From contig NZ_JBISCC010000130.1 of the NCBI RefSeq assembly GCF_044385915.1, forward strand, positions 62,001 to 126,000: 64,000 bases of DNA, given 5' to 3'. Both the position numbers and the translations under genes were made by a program. Below are positions 25,607 to 33,777 of the stretch, one piece after another. Each line of letters begins with the position of its first letter. Position 1 is the first letter of the stretch. Source of the stretch: Thalassobellus citreus (GTDB taxonomy: Bacteria; Bacteroidota; Bacteroidia; Flavobacteriales; Flavobacteriaceae). Below the pieces are notes generated by a model. That model saw nothing but the letters and a program-made list of their open reading frames with translations, was not told where the DNA came from and did no database searches.

Positions 25607-27670
25607 ATGACTAAATCAGAAAACCAAGATAATATTTATATAAATAGAGAAATAAGCTGGTTGCAATTTAATGCTAGAGTTTTACAAGAAGCTTCAGATG
25701 AGACTGTTCCGTTAATTGAGCGGTTACGATTTTTAGGGATATTTTCTAATAATTTAGATGAGTTTTTCAAAGTTAGATATGCTACAGTAAAGCGTATTGT
25801 TGAAGCAGGAAAAGGAGGGAAGAGTGAGCTAGGAGGTATCAAGGCTAAAGAGCTTTTAGAACAGATTACTGAAATTGTTATAAAACAACAAAGTAAAAGT
25901 TTAGAAATTTTACACACAATTGGGAGCCGATTAGAAGATGAAAATATCTATATAATAAATGAAGAACAAATAGATAATTCTCAACATGACTTTATAAAAA
26001 AATATTTTATACAGACTGTAAGTCCTGCTTTGGTTACTATTATTTTAAATGATTCGGTTGTATTACCTAATTTAAAAGATAGTGCAGCTTATTTAGCAGT
26101 AAAAATGTTAATGACTGATGGAACAAAGCAATTTGCTCTGATTGAAATACCAAAAGCAATAAACAGATTTGTTGTATTACCGGAGCAAGATGAAAAGAGT
26201 TTTATAATAATGATTGACGATTTAATACGTCATTCTTTAAGTGATATTTTTAATATTTTTGATTACAAAAGTATTTCTGCACATATGATTAAGATTACCC
26301 GTGATGGTGAACTTGATTTTGAAAGTGATTTAAGCAAAAGTTTTATTGAAAAAATATCAGATAGTGTTAAACACAGAGAAGTAGGTGAACCTGTTCGTTT
26401 TGTTTATGATAAAACAATTGATCAAGATACCTTAGAGTATTTAATGTCTAAAATGGGTATTGATACTACTGATAGTATTATTCCAGGAGGTCGATATCAT
26501 AACAGAAGAGATTATACAAGTTTCCCTAGTTTGGGTAGAACCGATTTACTTTATAATAAAATAGAACCGCTACCTATAAAAGGACTTAGTTTAGAGGCAA
26601 GTATATTTAAAGCTATAAAGGAAAAAGATTATTTGCTTTATGCGCCATATCAAACATTCTCTTATGTTGTTAAGTTTTTAAGAGAAGCAGCTTTGGATCC
26701 AGCTGTAAAAACAATTAAAATTACCATATACCGTTTAGCCGAAATTTCCCATATTGCCAGTTCTTTAATAAATGCCGCTATTAATGGTAAGTCGGTAACT
26801 GTATCAATTGAGTTACGTGCACGATTTGATGAGCAAGCAAATATTAATTATGCGCAACAAATGGAAGAAGAAGGTGTTAATTTAGTTTTTGGAGTTGCAG
26901 GCTTAAAAGTGCATAGTAAAATGTGTGTTATAGAGCGCGAAGAGAATAAAAAGCTAAAACGATATGGTTTTGTAAGTACAGGTAATTTTAATGAATCTAC
27001 AGCCAAGATTTATACAGATTACACATTGTTTACTTCAGATCAGCGTATTTTAAAAGATGTAAATAAAATTTTCAGCTTTTTCGAAACCAATTATAAAATA
27101 TACCGATATAAACATTTAATTACCTCTCCGCATTACACGCAAAAAGCAGTTTTTAAACTAATTGATGCAGAAATTGAAAATGTTGAAAATGGTAAGGAAG
27201 GTTTAATTAAATTGAAAATGAATAGTATATCGAGCTATAAAATGGTTGATAAATTATATGAAGCAAGTAGAGCAGGGGTTAAAATAAAAATGATTATTAG
27301 AGGCCTTTGTTGCTTAGTTCCTGGAGTAAAAGGAATGAGTGAAAACATAGAAGTAATAAGTGTGGTTGATAAATTTTTAGAACACACCAGAGTTTATATT
27401 TTTGGTAATGATGGAGATACTAAAGTTTATATTTCTTCGGCAGATTGGATGACAAGAAATATAGACAATAGGGTAGAAGTAAGTTGTCCTATTTACGATG
27501 AAGATATAAAACAAGAAATTTTAGATACTTATAATATTTGTTGGAATGATAATGTGAAAGCACGATTATTAAATGAATCACAAAACAATGAATATCGAGT
27601 AAATGATAAGCCAAAAGTAAGATCTCAGTTTGCTACTTACGATTATTACTTAAATAAGATAAAAAGTTAA
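25607..27670 (+). CDS. ppk1: Polyphosphate kinase 1
   Basis: 687 residues, full length for PPK1. It opens with the N-terminal domain (NREISWLQFNARVLQEA), then the head domain, and two phospholipase-D-like catalytic domains. His436 in KVHSKMCVIER and His593 in EHTRVYIFGN match in number and context the two essential histidines of E. coli PPK (435 and 592); the first becomes phosphorylated. It polymerises ATP gamma-phosphate into polyphosphate reversibly, at the inner membrane. It lies one base before ppx. Confidence 0.97.
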   Translation: MTKSENQDNIYINREISWLQFNARVLQEASDETVPLIERLRFLGIFSNNLDEFFKVRYATVKRIVEAGKGGKSELGGIKAKELLEQITEIVIKQQSKSLEILHTIGSRLEDENIYIINEEQIDNSQHDFIKKYFIQTVSPALVTIILNDSVVLPNLKDSAAYLAVKMLMTDGTKQFALIEIPKAINRFVVLPEQDEKSFIIMIDDLIRHSLSDIFNIFDYKSISAHMIKITRDGELDFESDLSKSFIEKISDSVKHREVGEPVRFVYDKTIDQDTLEYLMSKMGIDTTDSIIPGGRYHNRRDYTSFPSLGRTDLLYNKIEPLPIKGLSLEASIFKAIKEKDYLLYAPYQTFSYVVKFLREAALDPAVKTIKITIYRLAEISHIASSLINAAINGKSVTVSIELRARFDEQANINYAQQMEEEGVNLVFGVAGLKVHSKMCVIEREENKKLKRYGFVSTGNFNESTAKIYTDYTLFTSDQRILKDVNKIFSFFETNYKIYRYKHLITSPHYTQKAVFKLIDAEIENVENGKEGLIKLKMNSISSYKMVDKLYEASRAGVKIKMIIRGLCCLVPGVKGMSENIEVISVVDKFLEHTRVYIFGNDGDTKVYISSADWMTRNIDNRVEVSCPIYDEDIKQEILDTYNICWNDNVKARLLNESQNNEYRVNDKPKVRSQFATYDYYLNKIKS

Positions 27671-27671
27671 T

Positions 27672-28577
27672 ATGCTTTCAATAAAAAAATATGCAGCTAT
27701 AGATATTGGATCAAATGCAGTAAGATTGCTAATTTCAAATATTATTGAGCAAAAAGGTAAACCTGTTCAGTTTAAGAAAAATTCATTAGTACGTGTTCCT
27801 ATTCGTTTAGGAGCAGATGTTTTTGTTAAAGATAAAATTTCAAAAGAGAATACGGAACGTATATTAGATACGATGTTAGCTTTTAAACTCTTAATGAAAT
27901 CTCATAAAGTAGTTAAATATAAAGCCTGTGCTACATCGGCAATGCGAGAATCGGAAAATGGTAACGAAATTGTAGATTTAGTTTTAAAGAAAGCAGGTAT
28001 TAGTATTGACGTTATTGGAGGAGAAGAAGAAGCAGCCATTATAGCAGCCACAGATTTAAATAAATATATAGATAATAATAAAACATATTTATATGTAGAT
28101 GTTGGTGGTGGTAGTACAGAGTTTACAGTCATTCATCAGGGAAAACCTGTAGCGTCTCGCTCTTTTAAAATAGGAACGGTGCGTTTGCTTAATGACATGG
28201 TTAAAAAAGAATCTTGGCAAGAATTAGAAGCATGGATAAAAGCAAACACTAAAAATTATGAAAAAATTAGTGTTATAGGGTCTGGTGGAAATATCAATAA
28301 AATATTTAAGGTGTCAGGAAAAGCTATGGGAAAACCATTAACTTATTTTTATTTGACATCTTATTATAATACGCTTCAAACCTATTCTTATGAAGAACGA
28401 ATTACAGAGCTTTCCTTAAATCAAGATAGAGCAGATGTAATAATTCCAGCTATGAGAATTTATCTTTCATCAATGAAATGGAGTGGAGCAAAGAATATTT
28501 ATGTTCCAAAAATTGGTTTGGCAGATGGTATTATAAAAAGTATTTATTACGATACTGTTTCTAGTAATACACAGTAA
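27672..28577 (+). CDS. ppx: Exopolyphosphatase, short Ppx/GppA form
   Basis: 301 residues, the short form without the C-terminal HD-like domain of E. coli Ppx. Actin-like ATPase-fold motifs are clear: AAIDIGSNAVRLLI at the N-terminus, ATSAMRESENG, VIGGEEEA, and YVDVGGGSTEFTV near residue 138. It releases phosphate from polyphosphate ends (or hydrolyses pppGpp in the GppA branch; not separable by eye). It starts one base after ppk1, so synthesis and breakdown of polyphosphate are encoded together. Confidence 0.93.
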   Translation: MLSIKKYAAIDIGSNAVRLLISNIIEQKGKPVQFKKNSLVRVPIRLGADVFVKDKISKENTERILDTMLAFKLLMKSHKVVKYKACATSAMRESENGNEIVDLVLKKAGISIDVIGGEEEAAIIAATDLNKYIDNNKTYLYVDVGGGSTEFTVIHQGKPVASRSFKIGTVRLLNDMVKKESWQELEAWIKANTKNYEKISVIGSGGNINKIFKVSGKAMGKPLTYFYLTSYYNTLQTYSYEERITELSLNQDRADVIIPAMRIYLSSMKWSGAKNIYVPKIGLADGIIKSIYYDTVSSNTQ

Positions 28578-28667
28578 TATTTTGCACTTTATCTTTTAAA
28601 ATATGAGAATATAACATTATTAATATATATTCGTCATCATATAATTATAACCCAAAACTATTTAATT

Positions 28668-29192
28668 ATGAAAAGATTATCAATATTAACAATCCTACTT
28701 GTTATTTCTTTTTCTGGATTCTCACAAGATGTAAAGTATGGAGTTAGAGGTGGTTTAAATATTTCTAACCTAGACTTTGATGGTGATTCACCTAAACTAA
28801 ACAAACATCGTAATAGTATTTACTTTGGAGCGTTTGCAACTATAGGTTTATCAAAAACTATTTCTGTTATGCCTGAATTGCAATTTTCAGCTGAAGGTGC
28901 TAAAGATGAAACTTTAAATTTAGATTATATTCAAATTCCTATTTTATTAAGATTTAGAATGAGTGAAAAAATTCATTTTGGTTTAGGACCACAGGTTGGA
29001 TTAAAAGTTCGTAAGGTTGATGATAACGCTAAAGATTTTGCTTATTCTGCTGTTGCTGGATTAGAATACAAATTAAACCATGTGTTATTTGCAGATGTTA
29101 GGTACACTTATGGTTTGGCTAATGTATTTACAAGTAGCTTATTAGAAGCAAAAAACACAAATATTCAAATTGGAGTTGGTTATAAATTTTAA
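28668..29192 (+). CDS. Outer-membrane beta-barrel protein (PorT-like family)
   Basis: 174 residues: signal peptide (MKRLSILTILLVISFSGFSQ), then VKYGVRGGLNISNL and repeated amphipathic strands ending GVGYKF, typical of the small outer-membrane beta-barrel (PorT/OMP_b-brl) family in Bacteroidetes. The specific role is unknown. The stop codon overlaps the convergent miaE stop by four bases. A 90-base gap separates it from ppx. Confidence 0.85.
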   Translation: MKRLSILTILLVISFSGFSQDVKYGVRGGLNISNLDFDGDSPKLNKHRNSIYFGAFATIGLSKTISVMPELQFSAEGAKDETLNLDYIQIPILLRFRMSEKIHFGLGPQVGLKVRKVDDNAKDFAYSAVAGLEYKLNHVLFADVRYTYGLANVFTSSLLEAKNTNIQIGVGYKF

Positions 29193-29770
29193 CCGTGTAT
29201 AGCTTCAGTTTTACCTAATTTACTCATAATATCAGATTCATATTCAAGAAGTTGTTGCCATTTGGTGTCAACTTCTTTTTTTTTACCATACTTTCTAGCA
29301 AAACCTAAAAACATGGTGTAATGGTTTGCTTCACTAGCCATTAAGTTTCTGTAAAAGGTTGCTAACTCTTTATCCTCTAATTCTTCAGATAATAATCTAA
29401 AACGTTCACAACTTCTAGCTTCTATTAATGCAGCATATAAAAGTCTATGTACCAATTGTGTTGTTCTGCTACCTCCTTTAGGAAAAAACTTTAATAGCTG
29501 AATAACATAATCATCTTTTCTATCTCTACCAAGTACCCAACCACGTTTTATAATAATATCGTGTACCATTTTAAAATGACTCATTTCTTCTTTTACTAAA
29601 GCTGTCATTTCTTGAACTAATTCGGTGTATTCAGGAAAGCCTACAATTAATGAAATAGCTGTACTTGTTGCCTTTTGTTCGCAAAAAGCATGGTCGGTTA
29701 GTATTTCTTCAATGTTCTTTTCAACAATATTAACCCAACGTGGGTCTGTTGGTAGTTTTAATCCTAGCAT
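29189..29770 (-). CDS. miaE: tRNA 2-methylthio-N6-isopentenyladenosine hydroxylase
   Basis: 193 residues of the ferritin-like diiron MiaE family. Iron ligands are visible in EEMSHFKMVHDII (ExxH) and EANHYTMFLGFARKYG (second ExxH), with ARSCERFRLLSEEL supplying another Glu. It hydroxylates the isopentenyl side chain of ms2i6A at position 37 of tRNAs using oxygen. It is two bases downstream of a lipoprotein gene on the same strand and likely cotranscribed with dnaX. Confidence 0.93.
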   Translation of the reverse strand: MLGLKLPTDPRWVNIVEKNIEEILTDHAFCEQKATSTAISLIVGFPEYTELVQEMTALVKEEMSHFKMVHDIIIKRGWVLGRDRKDDYVIQLLKFFPKGGSRTTQLVHRLLYAALIEARSCERFRLLSEELEDKELATFYRNLMASEANHYTMFLGFARKYGKKKEVDTKWQQLLEYESDIMSKLGKTEAIHG

Positions 29771-29772
29771 AA

Positions 29773-30336
29773 TTAATGAATTAATTCTGTTGTAATGTCT
29801 TCGGTAGTTTTATTTCCTTCTTTGTCTATAGTAATTTTATACTCTTTACAATCTTCAGACTCTATAGGGCAGTAAAAAGCAATAATAGATACTTTATCGG
29901 AATCAATATTTGTATCATCTAAGGTAAAACCTCCTAATAAAGCATTTTTCCAAAATAGAGTGTCTTCATCTTTACTAAAAGATGATTTGTTAAAATATTC
30001 GTCTATAATTAATTTGTTATTGTAGAATATTTCTAACTTATTTATGTAATTTCTATAGTAGTATTTATAATTAATACTATCAATTGTAAATGCATTTAAA
30101 ACGTTTTGTTTCATGTCTGTAAAAGTTTTAATTTTTACATGAAACCCGTTATTTAAAATAGTATCTGTTTCAACTTCGGTATATGCTTCGGGAAAATATT
30201 TTTTAATCTCGATTGGACTTATAGAATCTTTAAACTTTGTGACAGATTCTTTTAAAGCTTCACTTTTGGTTTTTCTATTATTACAATTAAACAAGGTAAT
30301 TGTTAGTACAAAAATTAAAACAAATAAATTTCTCAT
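29773..30336 (-). CDS. Hypothetical lipoprotein
   Basis: 187 residues with a lipoprotein signal whose lipobox is LFNC (Cys18). The mature part is Lys/Asp-rich and beta-like (HVKIKTFTDMKQNVLNAFTI, YYYRNYINKLEIFYNNKLII), ending with a repeated acidic strand. I recognise no family. It sits between dnaX (10-base gap) and miaE (two-base gap) in one transcription unit. Confidence 0.72.
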   Translation of the reverse strand: MRNLFVLIFVLTITLFNCNNRKTKSEALKESVTKFKDSISPIEIKKYFPEAYTEVETDTILNNGFHVKIKTFTDMKQNVLNAFTIDSINYKYYYRNYINKLEIFYNNKLIIDEYFNKSSFSKDEDTLFWKNALLGGFTLDDTNIDSDKVSIIAFYCPIESEDCKEYKITIDKEGNKTTEDITTELIH

Positions 30337-30346
30337 AAACTGTAGT

Positions 30347-32071
30347 TTATATATCTAAATCGAAAGTTCTTCTTAAAAGATCTAAATTAGGATTTTTTTC
30401 GTTTAATTTCTCAAATTTATCAGCAGGTGTGTAAGTATATTGTTTTTCAAGAATTTCATTTACACTAATATCTAGACTAATATCATAGTTGCTTAATGAC
30501 TTTCTTAAATAGGCCATTAAATCATATTGCTGACGCTCTAATTCAACCTTGTTTGTCGCATTTGGGTATTCTAAATGTATGGTTGTTCCTTTAACTTTAG
30601 GTGTATCCATAGATAAAATGGAGGCTAAATTATGTTTTCCTTTTTCTATTAAAATTTGAGTAAATTTTTTCCAATGGGCTATTAAGTCCGCTTCAGTAAA
30701 ATCTTCTTTTGGCAAATCTTCTTCATCAACAACAACATCCATTTGTTTTATTTGATGCTCTTTTTTTGCCCTAATACTACTTAATGACAGTCCAGAAGTT
30801 CTTTTTGTGCCTTGTTTTAATATAATTTTTTTAGGTTCCTTTACTTGTAAAGATTCTACATGCTTAGATGCTGCAGTAGTGACTTCCGTTTTATTTGAAG
30901 TTGTATTATTTTGTGAGGAAACTTGCTCAGGAACTTTAACAGGAACAGGCGTAATGCCTTTCTTTTTAAAATATGAAGCAGGTATTATGTAATGTTTGCT
31001 ATTTTTTTTTTCTCCATCAAAAGTGATAGAGGCAAGCTGCATGATACATAATTCAACGAGTAATCGTTGATTTTTACTGGTTTTATACTTGAGATCGCAG
31101 TCGTTAGCAAGTTCAATACCTTTTAAAAGGAAATCTTGAGACGCTTTTTGCGACTGCTTTAAGTATTTTTCTTTTGTTTGATCGCCAACTTCAAGCAATT
31201 CTATGGTTTCGGTAGTTTTACTAACTAATAAATCTCTAAAATGAGATGCTAAACCAGCAATATAATGATGGCCATCAAAACCTTTTGATAGCGTATTATT
31301 AAATTGTAGTAAAAGTTCAGGTATTTTATTTTCTAAAATATAATCTGTACTTGTAAAATAAGTATCGTAATCAAGAACATTTAAATTCTCTGTAACTGCT
31401 TGTCTTGTTAGGTTTTTTCCTGAAAAACTAACAACACGATCGAATATAGAAAGCGCATCACGCATAGCACCATCTGCCTTTTGAGCAATAATATGTAGCG
31501 CATCATCATCGGCAGTAATGCCTTGTTGTTCTGCAATATATTTTAAATATTCTTTAGCATCTTTAACCGTAATACGTTTAAAATCAAAAATTTGACAACG
31601 CGATAAGATGGTTGGAATTATTTTATGTTTCTCTGTAGTGGCAAGAATAAAAATACAATGCTTTGGTGGTTCTTCTAAAGTTTTAAGAAACGCATTAAAA
31701 GCTGCCTGAGATAACATGTGTACCTCATCAATAATATAGACTTTGTATTTTCCAACTTGTGGTGGTATACGAACCTGATCGGTTAAACTTCTAATATCAT
31801 CAACCGAGTTGTTTGATGCGGCATCTAACTCGAAAATATTAAAAGCAAAATCCTCGTCTTCGGTTTCGTTGCCTTCACTATTAATCATTTTAGCCAAAAT
31901 ACGAGCGCAAGTTGTTTTACCAACTCCACGTGGTCCTGTAAATAGTAAAGCTTGTGCTAAATGATTGTGTTCTATGGCATTTAGTAGGGTATTTGTAATA
32001 GCTTGCTGCCCCACAACGTCTTTAAACGTTTGAGGTCTGTATTTTCTAGCCGATACTACAAAGTGTTCCAA
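30347..32071 (-). CDS. dnaX: DNA polymerase III gamma/tau subunit, TTG start
   Basis: 574 residues. The clamp-loader ATPase begins MEHFVVSARKYRPQTFKDVV, with Walker A GPRGVGKTT at 46-54, VYIIDEVHML as Walker B, and LKTLEEPPKHCIFILATTE and SRCQIFDF. The first codon is TTG at 32071: conserved sequence starts immediately there and an in-frame TAA lies four codons upstream, so no ATG is possible. The cysteine quartet that binds zinc in most DnaX proteins (normally just after Walker A) is absent; an acidic loop replaces it. The C-terminal third is a variable tau region. A perfect hairpin lies just upstream. Confidence 0.95.
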   Translation of the reverse strand: MEHFVVSARKYRPQTFKDVVGQQAITNTLLNAIEHNHLAQALLFTGPRGVGKTTCARILAKMINSEGNETEDEDFAFNIFELDAASNNSVDDIRSLTDQVRIPPQVGKYKVYIIDEVHMLSQAAFNAFLKTLEEPPKHCIFILATTEKHKIIPTILSRCQIFDFKRITVKDAKEYLKYIAEQQGITADDDALHIIAQKADGAMRDALSIFDRVVSFSGKNLTRQAVTENLNVLDYDTYFTSTDYILENKIPELLLQFNNTLSKGFDGHHYIAGLASHFRDLLVSKTTETIELLEVGDQTKEKYLKQSQKASQDFLLKGIELANDCDLKYKTSKNQRLLVELCIMQLASITFDGEKKNSKHYIIPASYFKKKGITPVPVKVPEQVSSQNNTTSNKTEVTTAASKHVESLQVKEPKKIILKQGTKRTSGLSLSSIRAKKEHQIKQMDVVVDEEDLPKEDFTEADLIAHWKKFTQILIEKGKHNLASILSMDTPKVKGTTIHLEYPNATNKVELERQQYDLMAYLRKSLSNYDISLDISVNEILEKQYTYTPADKFEKLNEKNPNLDLLRRTFDLDI

Positions 32072-32085
32072 ATTGCCTAATTATT

Positions 32086-32105
32086 TAAGCATCTTTTGAT
32101 GCTTA
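32086..32105 (-). promoter_or_regulatory. Hairpin immediately before the dnaX TTG start
   Basis: TAAGCATC (32086-32093) and GATGCTTA (32098-32105) form a perfect 8 bp stem with a four-base loop, ending 14 bases before the TTG codon. It has no T run suited to termination in the minus direction and lies where it could affect ribosome loading. Confidence 0.45.
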
Positions 32106-32243
32106 TTGAATAGATAACAAAGTTAAAAATTCAATTGATAATTTAGAATTTTGAACTTAGAATTTAATAGGAGTTATTAACAAATGAAATTAATTGTGAT
32201 GATAGTTTTTTCTTTATTTTATCAGAAAAAAATAGCTAGCTTA

Positions 32244-32377
32244 GTTTTAATGGTTACTTATAATATTAGTGGCGCGTTTAAGCACTAATTTAGTAAATAG
32301 AAACTTATCAGCGGAAAATTCCGCAGGAATTTTCCAAATAGGCTAGAACCAGCCATTAATTTTATGCTTTGTTGGCA
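32244..32377 (-). repeat. attC-like repeat element A, at the 3' end of the DUF2306-like gene
   Basis: Read on the minus strand, the element starts with TGCCAAC inside the last codons of the gene, then CATAAAATTAATGGC, a perfect GGAAAATTCC/GGAATTTTCC hairpin, a 45-base block (32262-32306), and GCGCCACTAATATTATA, which pairs imperfectly with the start. It ends near CATTAAAAC, where a GTT is expected for attC. Element B (34712-34796) shares 42 of 45 bases of the block and 22 of 23 bases of the start, in inverted orientation. Confidence 0.6.
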
Positions 32378-33021
32378 ACAGTTTTTGTTTTCAGTTTTCT
32401 TCTCCAATATATAATATATATTGTTCCTAAAATTGAAGGCAAAGTCCAAGCAATCAAATTTCCAATTCCTAATCCAGCAACTATAAATGCGGTAATTGAG
32501 GCAATAAATGCTCCAATCATTTTTCCGATATGATTAGACAGCCATCCGTTTTTTGTTTTCTCAACATTTTTATAAAAAATAAAATCTCTAATTGTCAATG
32601 AAAGTCCAAATCCACCAAAGAAAACAAATAATAGATATGTTGAATTTCCTTTAATGATACCATGAGTGCCAAATAAAATCATAAGAATTGATATAGTTAA
32701 CATACTTCCAGATATGATTTTATCAATCGGTTTTGCGATTTTCTTTCTTTTAGATTTAAAAGTCAAAATTTGATTTCCAGAAATAACTAAATAAATAGTG
32801 AATAACCCAATTAGAAAAAGAAATATATTTTCGTGATTAGGTAGCCAAGAAATTGGCATTGAAATTAGAGAGCTTATTACCATTCCGATTGAGAATAATT
32901 TTCCCATTTTTTTATGAGGTTTACTTCCTTTTTTTACAATTACACTTCCAATTCCTGTCACTAATCCAAGTCCACCAAAAAATGCGTGGATATAAATCAA
33001 AATTTTTATCGTTTCTTCCAT
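32362..33021 (-). CDS. DUF2306-like multipass membrane protein
   Basis: 219 residues, mostly hydrophobic, with about seven transmembrane segments. It starts IYIHAFFGGLGLVTGIGSVIVKKGSKPHKKMGK, the histidine-containing opening common to DUF2306-type and related cytochrome-like membrane proteins, and has a conserved later NHIGKMIGAFIASITAF. Function unknown. It appears to fill a cassette-like unit: a GTTGGCA half-site lies about 105 bases before its start and the matching TGCCAAC lies in its last codons. Base composition is not visibly different from the neighbours. Confidence 0.75.
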   Translation of the reverse strand: MEETIKILIYIHAFFGGLGLVTGIGSVIVKKGSKPHKKMGKLFSIGMVISSLISMPISWLPNHENIFLFLIGLFTIYLVISGNQILTFKSKRKKIAKPIDKIISGSMLTISILMILFGTHGIIKGNSTYLLFVFFGGFGLSLTIRDFIFYKNVEKTKNGWLSNHIGKMIGAFIASITAFIVAGLGIGNLIAWTLPSILGTIYIIYWRRKLKTKTVANKA

Positions 33022-33126
33022 TTGTTTCTAATTGAATTTAGCGATTCAAAATTCAGATTATAGTTTTGGTTTGGAAAGTTTAAAAGTCCGAGTTGTTGTT
33101 TTTTAGTGATGAGTTGTTCAAATTGT

Positions 33127-33170
33127 TGCCAACGTATGATATAAATTATTAAAAAGATTTTATATCTACG
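33127..33170 (-). repeat. att-like half-site with bulged stem upstream of the DUF2306-like gene
   Basis: TGCCAAC on the plus strand (33127-33133), read as GTTGGCA on the minus strand, is the exact complement of the TGCCAAC at the 3' end of the gene. Next to it CGTA-T-GATATAAA (33133-33145) pairs with TTTATATC-TACG (33159-33170), 12 bp with one extrahelical T, a shape typical of folded attC sites. The far half-site is degenerate. Confidence 0.45.
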
Positions 33171-33200
33171 TCATTAGCAGTAATTACTAATGCTTTAAAT

Positions 33201-33650
33201 TTAATACCAATCCAGTACTAACTCATTTATTTCGACAATTTTTTTACTTAACTCGAATGATTCATTATCTGATATTTTTAAATTAACTTTCTTAGAATAA
33301 TCTTTAATTTTTTTAGTTGCTTGTATCACTAAAGTTTCTCCTTTTTTTGTTATTTGAATCTTAACTTTTCTTCTGTTTTTACTGTCAGTTTTTCTTGTAG
33401 CTAATTTCTTTTCTTTTAATTTATCCACTAATCTACTAGTATTTGTGGTAGACAAAATCATTCTTTCTTGAATTTCCAATAATGATAACGACGACTTACA
33501 AGAATCGTAGAAAAGAATAATTAATATATTAAGCTGTTCGTGTGATATATTAAACTCTTTCAACAATATTTCTTGCTGCTTATTAATGTTTTTAGCTAGT
33601 TCAAGTACATTATGAATAAGGTCTAGTTGTGGTGTTCTAAATGTTTCCAT
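33201..33650 (-). CDS. MarR-family transcriptional regulator
   Basis: 149 residues with the MarR winged-helix layout: N-terminal dimerisation helices, LLKEFNISHEQLNILIILF, LLEIQERMILSTTNTSRLVDKL as the recognition region, and the wing KKLATRKTDSKNRRKVKIQITKKGE. It is divergent from the MBL-fold enzyme gene, with 127 bases between starts that contain a perfect 20-base palindrome. By the usual MarR logic it represses itself and the neighbouring gene, released by a small-molecule ligand; the ligand is unknown. Confidence 0.9.
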   Translation of the reverse strand: METFRTPQLDLIHNVLELAKNINKQQEILLKEFNISHEQLNILIILFYDSCKSSLSLLEIQERMILSTTNTSRLVDKLKEKKLATRKTDSKNRRKVKIQITKKGETLVIQATKKIKDYSKKVNLKISDNESFELSKKIVEINELVLDWY

Positions 33651-33669
33651 TTGTTATCTGTTAAAGTCT

Positions 33670-33689
33670 ATTGATGAATTTTCATCAAT
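33670..33689. promoter_or_regulatory. Palindromic operator candidate for the MarR regulator
   Basis: ATTGATGAATTTTCATCAAT is a perfect 9+2+9 inverted repeat, 20 bases before the marR start and just upstream of the -7 box of the divergent gene. A second inverted repeat, TATCAATT (33718-33725) / AATTGATA (33740-33747), follows. Size and position suit a MarR dimer. Confidence 0.7.
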
Positions 33690-33706
33690 GGATTTTTAAA
33701 ACTTTG

Positions 33707-33714
33707 TACTTTTG
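33707..33714 (+). promoter_or_regulatory. Candidate -7 box of the MBL-fold enzyme gene
   Basis: TACTTTTG matches TAnnTTTG exactly. The operator palindrome covers the region where the -33 box would lie, so bound MarR would block polymerase. Confidence 0.6.
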
Positions 33715-33777
33715 AATTATCAATTAATGAGTAGTCAACAATTGATATGCAATATTAATAAATAAAATTCAATAATT

